A stretch of DNA of 64,000 nucleotides from PALSA-1004 sp041483135 (lineage in GTDB: Bacteria > Pseudomonadota > Gammaproteobacteria > Burkholderiales > SG8-41). The first letter of the stretch is position 1. Each line of letters opens with the position of its first letter. Below, piece by piece: positions 10,428 through 20,335 of the stretch. The stretch is taken from assembly GCA_041483135.1 (NCBI GenBank), contig JBGPFE010000013.1, forward strand, positions 1 to 64,000. The letters run 5' to 3'. The notes below the pieces were generated by a model. The model was given only the letters and a program-made list of their open reading frames with translations. It was not told the origin of the DNA and ran no database searches. The position numbers were made by a program, and so were the translations under genes.

Positions 10428-11348
10428 ATGGACCTCCGTCATTATTTGCAGTTCAAGGACTTTACTCTCGACGAGTACGAGTACGTGTTCGCGCGTACGC
10501 GCTGGATCAAGGACAAGTTCAAGCGCTACGAGCCGTACCAGCCGCTTATCGACCGCACGCTCGCCATGGTGTTCGAAAAGCATTCGACGCGCACGCGCGT
10601 GTCGTTTGAAGCCGGGTTCAACCAGCTCGGCGGCTCGGTGATCACGCTGATGACGCGCGACACCCAGATGGGGCGCGGCGAGCCGCTCGAGGACGTCGCG
10701 CGCGTGATCTCGCGCATGGTCGACATCGTGATGATCCGCACCTTCGAGCAGAGCATTATCGAGCGCTTTTCGCAGTACTCGCGCGTGCCGGTCATCAACG
10801 GGCTCACCAACGAATACCACCCGTGCCAGATCATGGGCGATATCTTTACTTACACCGAGCATCGCGGGTCGCTCCGCGGCAAGACCGTTGCCTGGATTGG
10901 CGACTCGAACAACGTCTGCAACACCTGGCTGCAGGCGGCGACGATTTTCGACTTCAACGTGCATGTGTCGACGCCGCCCGGCTACGAGGTCGAGCCCGAG
11001 CGCGCCGGCATCTACGATACGAGCCATTTCGAATCGTTCACCGACCCGCTCGAAGCGGCGCGCGGCGCCGACCTTGTCACCACCGACGTTTGGACCAGCA
11101 TGGGAATGGAAGCCGAAGACGCGGAACGCAAGAACGACTTCGAGGACTGGATGGTCGATGCCGAAATGATGCGGAACGCCAAGACCGATGCCTTGTTCAT
11201 GCATTGCCTGCCCGCGCACCGCGGCGAGGAAGTCGCGGCGGAGGTGATCGACGGGCCGCAAAGCGTGGTGTGGGATGAGGCCGAGAACCGCCTGCACGTG
11301 CAAAAGGCTCTGATGGAATATCTGCTGCTCGGCCGCACAATTGTCTAA
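10428..11348 (+). CDS. argF: Ornithine carbamoyltransferase
   Basis: 306 residues. The carbamoyl-phosphate site FEKHSTRTRVSFE is near residue 48 and the ornithine-binding HCLPAHRGEE near residue 263, both intact. It makes citrulline from ornithine and carbamoyl phosphate in the cytoplasm. It follows argD closely and precedes argG after a 123-nt gap filled by an interspersed palindromic repeat, so argG may have its own promoter or be read through. Confidence 0.97.
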   Translation: MDLRHYLQFKDFTLDEYEYVFARTRWIKDKFKRYEPYQPLIDRTLAMVFEKHSTRTRVSFEAGFNQLGGSVITLMTRDTQMGRGEPLEDVARVISRMVDIVMIRTFEQSIIERFSQYSRVPVINGLTNEYHPCQIMGDIFTYTEHRGSLRGKTVAWIGDSNNVCNTWLQAATIFDFNVHVSTPPGYEVEPERAGIYDTSHFESFTDPLEAARGADLVTTDVWTSMGMEAEDAERKNDFEDWMVDAEMMRNAKTDALFMHCLPAHRGEEVAAEVIDGPQSVVWDEAENRLHVQKALMEYLLLGRTIV

Positions 11349-11358
11349 AATGGTTTTT

Positions 11359-11450
11359 GCCACAGAGACCACAGAGGTCACAGAGAAAACCGAACCAGAT
11401 TACGATCAAGCGTTTTTGACGTTCTCCGTGCTCTCAGTGCCGTCTGTGGC
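11359..11450. repeat. CCACAGAG-type interspersed palindromic repeat, copy 1 (argF-argG gap)
   Basis: The left arm, 11359-11385, contains GCCACAGAG followed by two more ACAGAG units. The right arm, 11421-11450, is its partly decayed inverted counterpart ending GTCTGTGGC. The same element occurs at 62352-62445 and, in part, at 16281-16309. It is intergenic in all three cases. Confidence 0.75.
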
Positions 11451-11471
11451 TAACGAATTGCTGGGAAATAC

Positions 11472-12692
<1,221 letters not shown>

Positions 12693-12700
12693 GCACCGCC

Positions 12701-12826
12701 ATGACTACCATAGCCGTCGCCAAAAAGAATGGCGTTGCCGCCAGCGGCATAGTCGACTCGGTCGAGGCAGCCGCCAAATTCGACGACGCGACCGGGCTAC
12801 CGGCAATTTCACGTGCGGTAAACTGA
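12701..12826 (+). pseudogene. Possible relic of an HslV/proteasome-like peptidase gene
   Basis: A 41-codon frame starts 8 nt after argG and begins MTTIAVAKKNGVAA. This resembles the N-terminus of the small proteasome-like peptidases of Betaproteobacteria, which start MTTIAVVKK-G and continue with an IAADTL motif and a Lys-Leu-Pro stretch. Here the Ala-Ala-Asp-Thr active-site region is replaced by unrelated sequence, and nothing recognisable follows. There is no good ribosome-binding site. It could also be a short real peptide or chance; the assignment rests on about 14 residues. Confidence 0.3.
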
Positions 12827-12851
12827 AACGGCGCTAACGCAGGGAGGCCCC

Positions 12852-13343
12852 ATGCCATCGTTCGATATCGTCTCCGAAGTCAATCAGGTCGAAGTGAACA
12901 ATGCCGTCGATCAGTGCAACAAGGAGATTTCCAATCGCTTCGACTTCAAGGACTCGGATGCGCGCGTCGAGATCCAGGAGGAGAACAAAATCCTGATGGT
13001 GTTCGCGGACGATAACTTCAAACTCAATCAGGTGAAGGACGTTCTGACCGGCAAGCTGGCGAAGCGCGCCGTCGATGTGCGCGCGCTCGCGCCCGGAACG
13101 GTCGAGAAGATCGGCGGCAACAAGGTCAGGCAGCCGATCACGGTACGCGTCGGCGTCGAGCAGGAACTGGCCAAGAAAATCGTCAAGCTGATCAAGGACA
13201 GCAAATTGAAAGCGCAGGGCAGCATCCAGGGCGATGTCGTGCGCGTATCGGGGCCCAAGAAAGACGCCTTGCAGGAAGTGATCAACCTGATGCGCAAGTC
13301 GATTACCGACGTCCCGCTGCAATTCAGGAATTTCCGGGACTAA
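12852..13343 (+). CDS. yajQ: YajQ family cyclic-di-GMP-binding / nucleotide-binding protein
   Basis: 163 residues (family about 161) starting MPSFDIVSEVNQVEVNNAVDQ and ending with the conserved DVPLQFRNFRD. YajQ (DUF520) proteins have a ferredoxin-like double fold. Homologues bind cyclic-di-GMP and modulate transcription factors; others were described as binding nucleotides or tRNA. The RBS AGGGAGG lies 5 nt before the ATG. It stands alone, followed by a repeat region. Confidence 0.95.
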   Translation: MPSFDIVSEVNQVEVNNAVDQCNKEISNRFDFKDSDARVEIQEENKILMVFADDNFKLNQVKDVLTGKLAKRAVDVRALAPGTVEKIGGNKVRQPITVRVGVEQELAKKIVKLIKDSKLKAQGSIQGDVVRVSGPKKDALQEVINLMRKSITDVPLQFRNFRD

Positions 13344-13353
13344 AGAGCAGTAA

Positions 13354-13465
13354 TTAAGTGATTAAGTGATTAAGTGATTAAGTGACAGAGTGATTCCGTC
13401 AATCAATATGCAGTAACTGGTTGTGATTTTCTCGATCACTTAATCACTGAATCACCATTCACTGC
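13354..13465. repeat. 8-bp tandem array (TTAAGTGA x4) with distal inverted counterpart
   Basis: Four perfect TTAAGTGA units occupy 13354-13385, followed by a degenerate unit CAGAGTGA. About 40 nt downstream the inverted motif recurs as GATCACTTAATCACTGAATC (13434-13453), so the transcript could fold into a long stem. It lies between the convergent yajQ and amidotransferase genes and runs into the end of the latter. A related CATTCACCATTTTCCATTCA string lies at about 20285-20304. Confidence 0.7.
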
Positions 13466-14169
13466 GTTACCAGCCCCTCGGTCCAGCGCGCGTAAACCCC
13501 GTCGGCAGCACGATGCAGCGACCGCAGATGCGGCTCGATGCCGGTTTTGATCGTGGTGACGGATTGCACGGCCGGACTTTTGCTGCGGCTGATTTCACGC
13601 GCGCCGGTCTCGCACCACGCGTCGATCATCTCGGGAGTCATCTCGATATGGCATTGCATGCCGAGATGCTTGCCGAGTACAAACGCCTGGTTCTCGCAAT
13701 GCTGGTTCGACAGCACGCGCTCGGCGCCGGGCGGAATCGTGAACGCTTCAGCATGCCAGTGAAACGAAACGAACGATTTGGCCGCGTGGCCGAACCATTG
13801 CCGCGCCGCTGGATTGTCGAGCACCGCGACATCGCCCCAGCCGATTTCCTTGACCGGATTAAGGCCGACGTTGCCGCCGAGCGCCTGCGCCATCAACTGC
13901 CCGCCAAGGCAGTGGCCGAGCACCGGCACGTCGGCATCGACGCTGTCCTGGATCAGCTTCAACACCGGCGCGATCCACGGCAGGTCGTCGTTGACGCTCA
14001 TCGGCCCGCCCATGAATACGAGGCCGCTGAATGCGCGCGGATCCGCAGGCACCCCCTCGCCGGCATCGACTTTGATCACGCGCCACGGAATACGGTAGCG
14101 GTCCAGATATGTGGCAAAATAGCCCGGGCCTTCAGTCGGCGCGTGCCGAAAAATAGCAACCGGTTTCAT
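13459..14169 (-). CDS. Class I glutamine amidotransferase-like protein
   Basis: 236 residues. The catalytic Cys elbow is VLGHCLGGQLMA (Cys about residue 87) and the later FHWHAEAF supplies the His region. FMGGPMSVND is the conserved loop of the stand-alone GATase1-like family related to GMP synthase amidotransferase domains. No synthetase partner is adjacent, so it probably acts alone as an amidase or gamma-glutamyl peptidase-like enzyme; the substrate is not evident. No signal peptide is seen. Confidence 0.88.
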   Translation of the reverse strand: MKPVAIFRHAPTEGPGYFATYLDRYRIPWRVIKVDAGEGVPADPRAFSGLVFMGGPMSVNDDLPWIAPVLKLIQDSVDADVPVLGHCLGGQLMAQALGGNVGLNPVKEIGWGDVAVLDNPAARQWFGHAAKSFVSFHWHAEAFTIPPGAERVLSNQHCENQAFVLGKHLGMQCHIEMTPEMIDAWCETGAREISRSKSPAVQSVTTIKTGIEPHLRSLHRAADGVYARWTEGLVTQ

Positions 14170-14262
14170 AGTCCTACCTTGCCATTTTCAGTGGAGGCTA
14201 ATGTCAGTGCAGATGACGTTATGCCGTAACTAACAATTGCTACAGGCTTCATTGAACGTGCC

Positions 14263-14925
14263 ATGTTGAAAACGATTAATCATACGTCAGCCCTGCTGCT
14301 TTTCCTATCGCTCGCCGGCGCGGCGTTCGGCGCTGAAGTCAATCTGAACGGCGTCGTCGGCAACAAGGCGCTGCTCGTCATCGATAACGGGAAGCCGCGC
14401 TGGCTCGTCACCGGCGAAACCTCTCCCGAAGGCATCAAGCTGATCAGCATCAGCGGCGAAGCCGCGGTGGTTGAACTGGGCGGCAAACGCCAGACGCTGC
14501 AAATGGGACTAAGCGAGCGTCTCTCGGGAGGAAGTCCGTCTTCCGGTGCGGGCGGCCGCAGCGTCACTCTCACTGCAGACGGCCAGGGACATTTCGTTAC
14601 CACCGGCCAGATCAACGGCGTTACGGTGCGTATGCTGGTCGATACCGGTGCTTCGTTCATCTCGCTCAGCAGCAGTGAAGCCAAGCGCCTGGGCGTCAAT
14701 TACCTGGCCGGCCAGCGCGCGGCCATTTCGACCGCCAATGGCGTCGTGCCGGCTTACAAAGTCAAGCTGGATGAGGTGCGCGTCGGCGACGTCACGCTCA
14801 ACAACGTCGATGGCATGGTGCACGTTGACAACTCGCTGCCGATCATTCTGCTCGGCATGAGTTTCCTGAATCGCATGGAAATGAAGCGCGACGGCGAGAA
14901 AATGGTGCTGACGAAAAGATTTTGA
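14263..14925 (+). CDS. Retropepsin-like clan AA aspartic protease, exported (TIGR02281 type)
   Basis: 220 residues. A signal peptide spans about residues 1-22 (hydrophobic ALLLFLSLAGAAFGA). Residues 23-85 form a poorly conserved domain. From about residue 100 comes a single retropepsin-like fold with the catalytic motif VDTGASFISLS (Asp about residue 127) and a second conserved block IILLGMSFLNRMEM. One catalytic Asp per chain implies that a homodimer is the active form, probably periplasmic or membrane-associated. It is divergent from the amidotransferase. Confidence 0.88.
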   Translation: MLKTINHTSALLLFLSLAGAAFGAEVNLNGVVGNKALLVIDNGKPRWLVTGETSPEGIKLISISGEAAVVELGGKRQTLQMGLSERLSGGSPSSGAGGRSVTLTADGQGHFVTTGQINGVTVRMLVDTGASFISLSSSEAKRLGVNYLAGQRAAISTANGVVPAYKVKLDEVRVGDVTLNNVDGMVHVDNSLPIILLGMSFLNRMEMKRDGEKMVLTKRF

Positions 14926-15005
14926 GCGTATGACGGCGGGGCGTCGGGAGAATGCCACTGCGCCGGGGATCTGCCTCATGCGTCACGCCTCACCTCGGCA
15001 TCAGA

Positions 15006-16265
15006 TCAGGAAGACTTCTTTTCATCCGTGGTACCGTCGGCCACGAGAGACAGCAAGTGGCCGAATTTGGCGCGTTTGGTCTGCAGATACTTGCGGTTAG
15101 CCTGGCGCGGCGGGATATCGAGAGCGACACGCTCGACGACCTGCAGGCCGTATTCCTCGAGTGCCCGCACCTTGTCCGGGTTATTGGTCATCAGGCGCAC
15201 CTGGCGCACGCCGAGGTCGAACAGGATGTGCGCGCCGGTCTTGAAATCGCGCATGTCGGCGGCAAAGCCTAACGCGTGGTTCGCTTCAACCGTGTCGTGT
15301 CCCTGGTCCTGCAGCGCGTAGGCGCGGATCTTGTTCAGCAAGCCGATGCCGCGACCTTCGTCGAACATGTAGACCACCACGCCGCGCCCCGCCTTGTCGA
15401 TAGTGGTCATCGCGGTCTCGAGCTGCTCGCCGCAATCGCAGCGTTCCGAGCCGAACACGTCGCCGGTCAGGCACTGCGAATGCAGCCTGGTGAGCGTCGG
15501 CGCAGCGGGCTCGATCTCGCCTTTTACCAACGCCACGTACAGCGTTGTTTCCAGATCGTCGCTGTAAACCATCAGCCGCCAGCTGCCCGCCTGGCGCGTC
15601 GGCAGCACGGTTTCCGACTTGCGCCGGACCTGCCGCTCGTGCCTGCGATACTCGATCAGGTCGGCGATTTTCAGGATTTTTATGGCGTGGCGCGCGGCGA
15701 ATTTTTCGAGCTCCGGCATGCGCGCCATGCTGCCGTCGTCGTTCATGATCTCGCAGATCACGCCGGCGGGTTTCAATCCGGCCATGCGCGCGAGGTCGAC
15801 CGCCGCTTCGGTGTGGCCGCGCCGCGCAAGCACGCCGCCATCGAGCGCGCGCAGGGTCTGCAGCCGGCCGGGACGGATCAGGTCGCCCGGTTGCGTGCCG
15901 TCGGCAATCGCCACTGCAATGGTGCGCGCGCGGTCATGAGCCGACATGCCGGATGTCACGCCTTCGCGCGCGTCGATCGGCGTCGCGAACGCGGTGCCGA
16001 ATTTGCTCTGATTGCCCTGGTCGTCCGCGATGAGCGCCAGGCCCAGCTCGCGCATCCGGTGCTCGGTCAATGCCAGCGATATCAGCCCACGCGCGTGGGT
16101 CGCCATGAAATTGACCGCCTCGGGCATCGCGCGTTCGGCCGCGACGAACAGATCGCCCTCGTTCTCGCGGTCCTTGTCGTCGACCAGGATCAGCATGCGC
16201 CCCTTGCGCACGTCGGGCAGGATCTGCTCGACGATGAACTCGCTGGTTTTTTTCAACTCACTCAT
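15006..16265 (-). CDS. ribBA: Bifunctional 3,4-dihydroxy-2-butanone-4-phosphate synthase / GTP cyclohydrolase II
   Basis: 419 residues. The N-terminal RibB domain (about 1-205) shows DDKDRENEGDLFVAAE and RRGHTEAAVDLARMAG. The C-terminal RibA domain (about 210-400) shows GSERCDCGEQL, with the zinc Cys residues, and YMFDEGRGIGL. The protein supplies both precursors of riboflavin synthesis from ribulose-5-phosphate and GTP. No FMN riboswitch was recognised upstream; the leader is occupied by repeat-like DNA. Confidence 0.96.
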   Translation of the reverse strand: MSELKKTSEFIVEQILPDVRKGRMLILVDDKDRENEGDLFVAAERAMPEAVNFMATHARGLISLALTEHRMRELGLALIADDQGNQSKFGTAFATPIDAREGVTSGMSAHDRARTIAVAIADGTQPGDLIRPGRLQTLRALDGGVLARRGHTEAAVDLARMAGLKPAGVICEIMNDDGSMARMPELEKFAARHAIKILKIADLIEYRRHERQVRRKSETVLPTRQAGSWRLMVYSDDLETTLYVALVKGEIEPAAPTLTRLHSQCLTGDVFGSERCDCGEQLETAMTTIDKAGRGVVVYMFDEGRGIGLLNKIRAYALQDQGHDTVEANHALGFAADMRDFKTGAHILFDLGVRQVRLMTNNPDKVRALEEYGLQVVERVALDIPPRQANRKYLQTKRAKFGHLLSLVADGTTDEKKSS

Positions 16266-16280
16266 TTAAAACCTGGTTCA

Positions 16281-16420
16281 GCCACAGAGTGCACAGAGGT
16301 CACAGAAAAGGTCAAATGCAATTTGCCACAGATGAACGCCGATGAACGATAAGACCGAATTACACATTCAGAATATCTGCCGTCTCAATTGTTTGTCCTT
16401 CGCGTCCTTCGCGGTTCAGC
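16281..16420. repeat. Composite interspersed repeats (ribBA-folE gap)
   Basis: 16281-16309 is a left arm of the CCACAGAG family (GCCACAGAG plus two ACAGA units). 16325-16350 is a second familiar type built from CCACAGATGAACG and GATGAACG units. 16393-16413 carries TCCTTCGCGTCCTTCGCGG. The 158-nt gap is thus almost wholly made of repeat-type sequence. Confidence 0.55.
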
Positions 16421-16423
16421 ATT

Positions 16424-17053
16424 TTAGGAGATCAACCGCAGGAACTCGGCACGCGTGCGTTCCTGCTCGAATTCGCCGGTGAATGCCGAGGTGGTCGCGA
16501 CTGAATGCTGCTTCTGGATGCCGCGCATCACCATGCACATATGCTGCGCCTCGAGCACGACTGCGACGCCGAGCGGCTTGAGCGTCTCCTGGATGCAGTT
16601 GCGGATTTCCACCGTGAGCCGCTCCTGCACCTGCAGCCGGCGCGCATAAGCGTCGACCACGCGCGGAATCTTGGACAGGCCGACGATGTGCCCGTTCGGG
16701 ATGTAAGCAACGTGCGCCTTGCCGAAAAACGGCAGCAGGTGGTGCTCGCACAGCGAGTAGACCTCGATATCCTTGACGATCACCATCTGCTGGTACTCTT
16801 CCCTGAACATCGCCGCGCGCAAAATGGCCGCGGGGTCAAGGTCGTAACCGTGGGTCAGGAACTGCAGCGCCTTGGCGACGCGCTCCGGGGTTTTCGCCAG
16901 GCCTTCGCGCTCCGGGTCCTCGACGAGGTCCTTGAGGATCTCGCGGTAATTGTCGGCGATGCGTTTTACCGTGCGCGGGTTGTACTGGTCGATCTTCTCG
17001 TACCCGTCCATCTCGTGCTCGTGCAAAGCGTTGATTGCAACTGGTTTGTCCAT
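16424..17053 (-). CDS. folE: GTP cyclohydrolase I
   Basis: 209 residues. The zinc and catalytic region is YSLCEHHLLPFFGKAHVAYIP, and the second Cys is in EAQHMCMVMRG. It converts GTP to 7,8-dihydroneopterin triphosphate, the first step to folate (and queuosine-type compounds). It lies 36 nt downstream of dxs on the same strand and may be cotranscribed with the dxs-ispA-xseB group. Residues 1-25 are a variable lead. Confidence 0.96.
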   Translation of the reverse strand: MDKPVAINALHEHEMDGYEKIDQYNPRTVKRIADNYREILKDLVEDPEREGLAKTPERVAKALQFLTHGYDLDPAAILRAAMFREEYQQMVIVKDIEVYSLCEHHLLPFFGKAHVAYIPNGHIVGLSKIPRVVDAYARRLQVQERLTVEIRNCIQETLKPLGVAVVLEAQHMCMVMRGIQKQHSVATTSAFTGEFEQERTRAEFLRLIS

Positions 17054-17089
17054 GATCGCCGTAGGGTCTGCTCAGACCGGCCCAGTATA

Positions 17090-18943
17090 CTACTCGCTCA
17101 GCTTGGCACGAATGCTGGCGAGAATACCGTCCTTGTCGAGGCCGCAGCTCGCCAGCTGCAACGCCGGATCGCCGTGGTCGATGAACCGGTCGGGGAGCCC
17201 GAGCTGCAGCACCGGGATCTTGAGGCGGCTCCGCTGCAGCGACTCGAGCACCGCGCTGCCGGCGCCGCCCATGATCACGTTTTCCTCGACCGTCACCAGC
17301 AGGTCGTGGCTTGCGGCGAGTTCCGCAACCAGCGCTTCGTCGAGCGGCTTGACGAAGCGCATGTTGGCGACTGTCGCATCGAGTTCCTCGGCTGCGCCGA
17401 GCGACGGCTTTACCATGCTGCCGAACGCGAGGATCGCGATTTTTTTCGAGAGCAGCGCGATTTTCCTGCCGCTGCGGCGGATTTCGCCCCTGCCGATCGG
17501 CAGCGCCTGCATTGGTTTCCTGATCTCGGCGCCGGGTCCGGCGCCGCGCGGATAGCGCACCGCGGCCGGCGTGCCCATCTGGAACGCGGTATACAGCATC
17601 TGCCGGCATTCGTTTTCATCCGACGGCGTCATCACCGTCATGTTCGGCACACAGCGCAGATAGGAGATGTCGAAGCTGCCGTTATGCGTCGCGCCATCGG
17701 CGCCGACGAGACCGGCGCGGTCGATGGCGAGCACGAGCGGCAGATTCTGGATCATCACGTCGTGGATCAGTTGATCGTAAGCACGTTGCAGGAAGGTCGA
17801 GTAGATCGCGACCACCGGCTTATAGCCTTCGCACGCAAGCCCCGCGGCGAACGTCAGCGCATGCTGCTCGGCGATGCCGACGTCGAAGTAGCGGTCCGGA
17901 TACAGCTCGGAGAAGCGCACGAGCCCGGAGCCCTCGCGCATCGCCGGTGTAATGCCGACCAGGCGCCGGTCCTGCTCAGCCATGTCGCACAGCCAATCGC
18001 CGAAAACCTGCGTGTAGGTCGGCTTGCCGCCGCTTTTTCCCCCGACGATGCCGTCATCGGGCTTGAATTTGGAGACGCCGTGATACAGCACCGGGTCGGC
18101 CTCGGCAAGCTTGTAGCCCTGGCCTTTCCTGGTGACGACGTGTAAAAACTGCGGACCCTTCAACTCGCTGATGTTCTTCAGTGTCGGTATCAATGCGTCG
18201 AGGTCATGGCCGTCGATGGGGCCGATATAGTTGAAGCCGAACTCCTCGAACATGGTGCCGGGCGTCACCATGCCCTTGACGTGTTCCTCCGCGCGTTTCG
18301 CGATTTCGCCGAGCACCTTCTCGCCCGCGCGCTTGGCGGCGGCATAAAAGCGGCCCGACATCAGCTTGGCGAGATACTTGTTCAGCGCGCCGACCGGCGG
18401 CGAGATCGACATTTCGTTGTCGTTAAGGATCACCAGCAGGTCAGCGTCGGAATCGCCGGCGTTGTTCAACGCCTCGAACGCCATGCCGGCGGTCATTGCG
18501 CCATCGCCGATGATGGCGACGACGTGGCGTTGGGTTCCGGCGAGCTTGGAAGCCACCGCCATGCCGAGCGCGGCGCTGATCGAGGTGCTCGAGTGCGCGG
18601 TGCCGAAGGTGTCGTACTCGCTTTCCTCGCGGCGCGGGAAGCCGGCAATGCCCTCCCACATGCGCAGCCGCTGCATGCCGTCGCGGCGTCCGGTCAACAC
18701 CTTGTGGCCGTAAGTCTGATGGCCGACGTCCCACACCAGCCGGTCGTGCGGCGTGTTGAACACGTAGTGCAGCGCGATGGTGAGCTCGACCGTGCCGAGG
18801 TTCGACGACAGATGGCCGCCGGTCTGGCTCACCGAATCGAGCAGGAACTGCCGCAGCTCGTTCGCGAGCTGCGGCAGCTGCTTGAGGTCGAGCTGGCGCA
18901 GCTCGTGCGGATAATTAACGGTTTGCAGCAGGTCGTACATCAA
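17090..18943 (-). CDS. dxs: 1-deoxy-D-xylulose-5-phosphate synthase
   Basis: 617 residues, full length. The thiamine diphosphate site is IIGDGAMTAGMAFEALNNAG. Also visible are VWDVGHQTYGHKVLTGR, FVDVGIAEQH-like RYFDVGIAEQHA, and DRAGLVGADGATHNG. It condenses pyruvate and glyceraldehyde-3-phosphate, the first step of the MEP isoprenoid pathway. Its ATG overlaps the ispA stop by 4 nt (ATGA), so ispA and dxs are translationally coupled in the order xseB-ispA-dxs. Confidence 0.98.
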   Translation of the reverse strand: MMYDLLQTVNYPHELRQLDLKQLPQLANELRQFLLDSVSQTGGHLSSNLGTVELTIALHYVFNTPHDRLVWDVGHQTYGHKVLTGRRDGMQRLRMWEGIAGFPRREESEYDTFGTAHSSTSISAALGMAVASKLAGTQRHVVAIIGDGAMTAGMAFEALNNAGDSDADLLVILNDNEMSISPPVGALNKYLAKLMSGRFYAAAKRAGEKVLGEIAKRAEEHVKGMVTPGTMFEEFGFNYIGPIDGHDLDALIPTLKNISELKGPQFLHVVTRKGQGYKLAEADPVLYHGVSKFKPDDGIVGGKSGGKPTYTQVFGDWLCDMAEQDRRLVGITPAMREGSGLVRFSELYPDRYFDVGIAEQHALTFAAGLACEGYKPVVAIYSTFLQRAYDQLIHDVMIQNLPLVLAIDRAGLVGADGATHNGSFDISYLRCVPNMTVMTPSDENECRQMLYTAFQMGTPAAVRYPRGAGPGAEIRKPMQALPIGRGEIRRSGRKIALLSKKIAILAFGSMVKPSLGAAEELDATVANMRFVKPLDEALVAELAASHDLLVTVEENVIMGGAGSAVLESLQRSRLKIPVLQLGLPDRFIDHGDPALQLASCGLDKDGILASIRAKLSE

Positions 18944-19842
18944 AACTTCCTGAGCACGATAAAGTCGGCGAGTTGACGCAGGCGCAGCGCGCGCTCACCG
19001 AAGCCGTCGAGCGCGGCGAGCGCATCGCGCCGCAGGTCGTCGGCGAGCTTTTTCGCCTCGGCGACGCCGAGCACGCTGATGTACGTCGGCTTGTTGTTTT
19101 TCGCGTCCTTGCCCGCGGTCTTGCCGAGCGTCGCCGTCGTCGCCTCGGTGTCGAGCACGTCGTCGACCACCTGGAACGCGAGCCCGATGCATTTCGCGAA
19201 TCGATCGAGCTGGCCGAGTTCGGCGGCCGCGAGCGCGGCGCCGCAGCGCGCGCCGAGCAGCGTCGCCGCGCGGATCAGCGCGCCGGTTTTGTGGATATGC
19301 ATGAATTCAAGCTCCGGCAACGTGAGGCTCGCGCCGACCGCCGCGAGGTCGATCGCCTGGCCGCCGGCCATGCCGCGCGAGCCCGCCGCCGCCGCCAGCA
19401 GCTTCTCCATCTCGAGCTGTACCGCGGCATCGTCGGCGAGGCGGTATTCGGCAAGCAGCTGGAATGCGAGGCTTTGCAGCGCATCGCCGGCCAGCAGTGC
19501 CGTCGCCTCGTCGAACTCGACGTGACAGGTCGGCTTGCCACGGCGCAGCACGTCGTCGTCCATGCACGGCAGATCGTCGTGCACCAGGGAATAAGCGTGT
19601 ATCAGTTCGACCGCGGCACCCGCAATTGCAACCCGGCTCGCATCGGCGTGCGTGATTTCGCCAGCCGCAAACGCGAGCAGCGGCCGCACGCGCTTGCCGC
19701 CGCCGAGCGCCGCGTAGCGCATCGCCTGGTGCAGGCGCTGCGGAGCAACTTCCGCACTTGGCAGCACCGCCTGCAGCTGCGCCTCGATGCGCTGCTGGTG
19801 TATGCTCGCCCAGCGCTGGAAATCAGTCGGCGTCGTCGTCAT
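18940..19842 (-). CDS. ispA: Farnesyl diphosphate synthase (polyprenyl synthetase)
   Basis: 300 residues from the ATG at 19842 (MTTTPTDFQRWASIHQQRIE). An ATG 36 nt earlier is open but would lie deeper inside xseB. The first Asp-rich motif is VHDDLPCMDDDVLRRGKPTCH and the second FQVVDDVLD. GGKRVRPLLAFAAGE is the conserved IPP-binding stretch. It makes farnesyl diphosphate from IPP and DMAPP. It overlaps xseB by 20 nt and dxs by 4 nt, the classic xseB-ispA-dxs operon. Confidence 0.95.
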   Translation of the reverse strand: MTTTPTDFQRWASIHQQRIEAQLQAVLPSAEVAPQRLHQAMRYAALGGGKRVRPLLAFAAGEITHADASRVAIAGAAVELIHAYSLVHDDLPCMDDDVLRRGKPTCHVEFDEATALLAGDALQSLAFQLLAEYRLADDAAVQLEMEKLLAAAAGSRGMAGGQAIDLAAVGASLTLPELEFMHIHKTGALIRAATLLGARCGAALAAAELGQLDRFAKCIGLAFQVVDDVLDTEATTATLGKTAGKDAKNNKPTYISVLGVAEAKKLADDLRRDALAALDGFGERALRLRQLADFIVLRKF

Positions 19843-20071
19843 CGGCGCCGGCAAAATTCTTGAGCGTGCCGGCTTCAAGGACTTTGACCTGCTGTTGGGC
19901 GTCCGCGAGCTGAGCCTGGCAGAACTTGAGCAATTCGGCGCCGCGCTTGTAGGCGGTCAGCGATTGCTCGAGCGATAGTTGCCCGCCCTCCATGCGCGTC
20001 ACGATGTTTTCGAGCTCGGCGAGCGCGCTCTCGAACGTGCGATTCTGTTCCGCTTTCGCTGCCTTGGACAT
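19823..20071 (-). CDS. xseB: Exodeoxyribonuclease VII small subunit
   Basis: 82 residues from the ATG at 20071 (MSKAAKAEQNRTFESALAELENIVTRMEGGQLSLEQSL, read in two parts). The frame is open upstream to 20113, but the family starts here. The family core FESALAELE-IV-RME-G-L-LE-SL-AYKRG is complete. With XseA it forms the single-strand-specific exonuclease VII; xseA is not adjacent. The C-terminus is acidic (DDDDAD). Confidence 0.93.
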   Translation of the reverse strand: MSKAAKAEQNRTFESALAELENIVTRMEGGQLSLEQSLTAYKRGAELLKFCQAQLADAQQQVKVLEAGTLKNFAGADDDDAD

Positions 20072-20335
20072 GCCCGGGTACCGCCGCTGGGGAAAACTGC
20101 AAACATAGCGCAATCAGAGGGTTGCGGTCAATGCAAGTTGTAAGAAAATGGCGGCGGATGCGACTGAGCTGACAACCGGACCCCGCTCAATACCGAATAT
20201 AGAAGCATGAATATCAACCATGACCCATGATCGATAGATCGCAAAAAAACCCCTCGGTTTCGCCGTAGGCCGGTTCCGCCTTTACCATTCACCATTTTCC
20301 ATTCACTATTCACCAGCTGACGGAGTCAACGACAA

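Noticed and set aside
13354..13393. CRISPR-like array
   Set aside because: The 8-bp units are directly adjacent without spacers, and there are no cas genes in the window.
16266..16423. FMN riboswitch upstream of ribBA
   Set aside because: The conserved riboswitch core was not found; the gap is filled by interspersed repeat-type strings.
16505..18145. 546-codon plus-strand frame opposite folE and dxs
   Set aside because: It is antisense to two clear enzymes, has composition dominated by Arg/Ala/His from GC-rich complement codons, and shows no domain.
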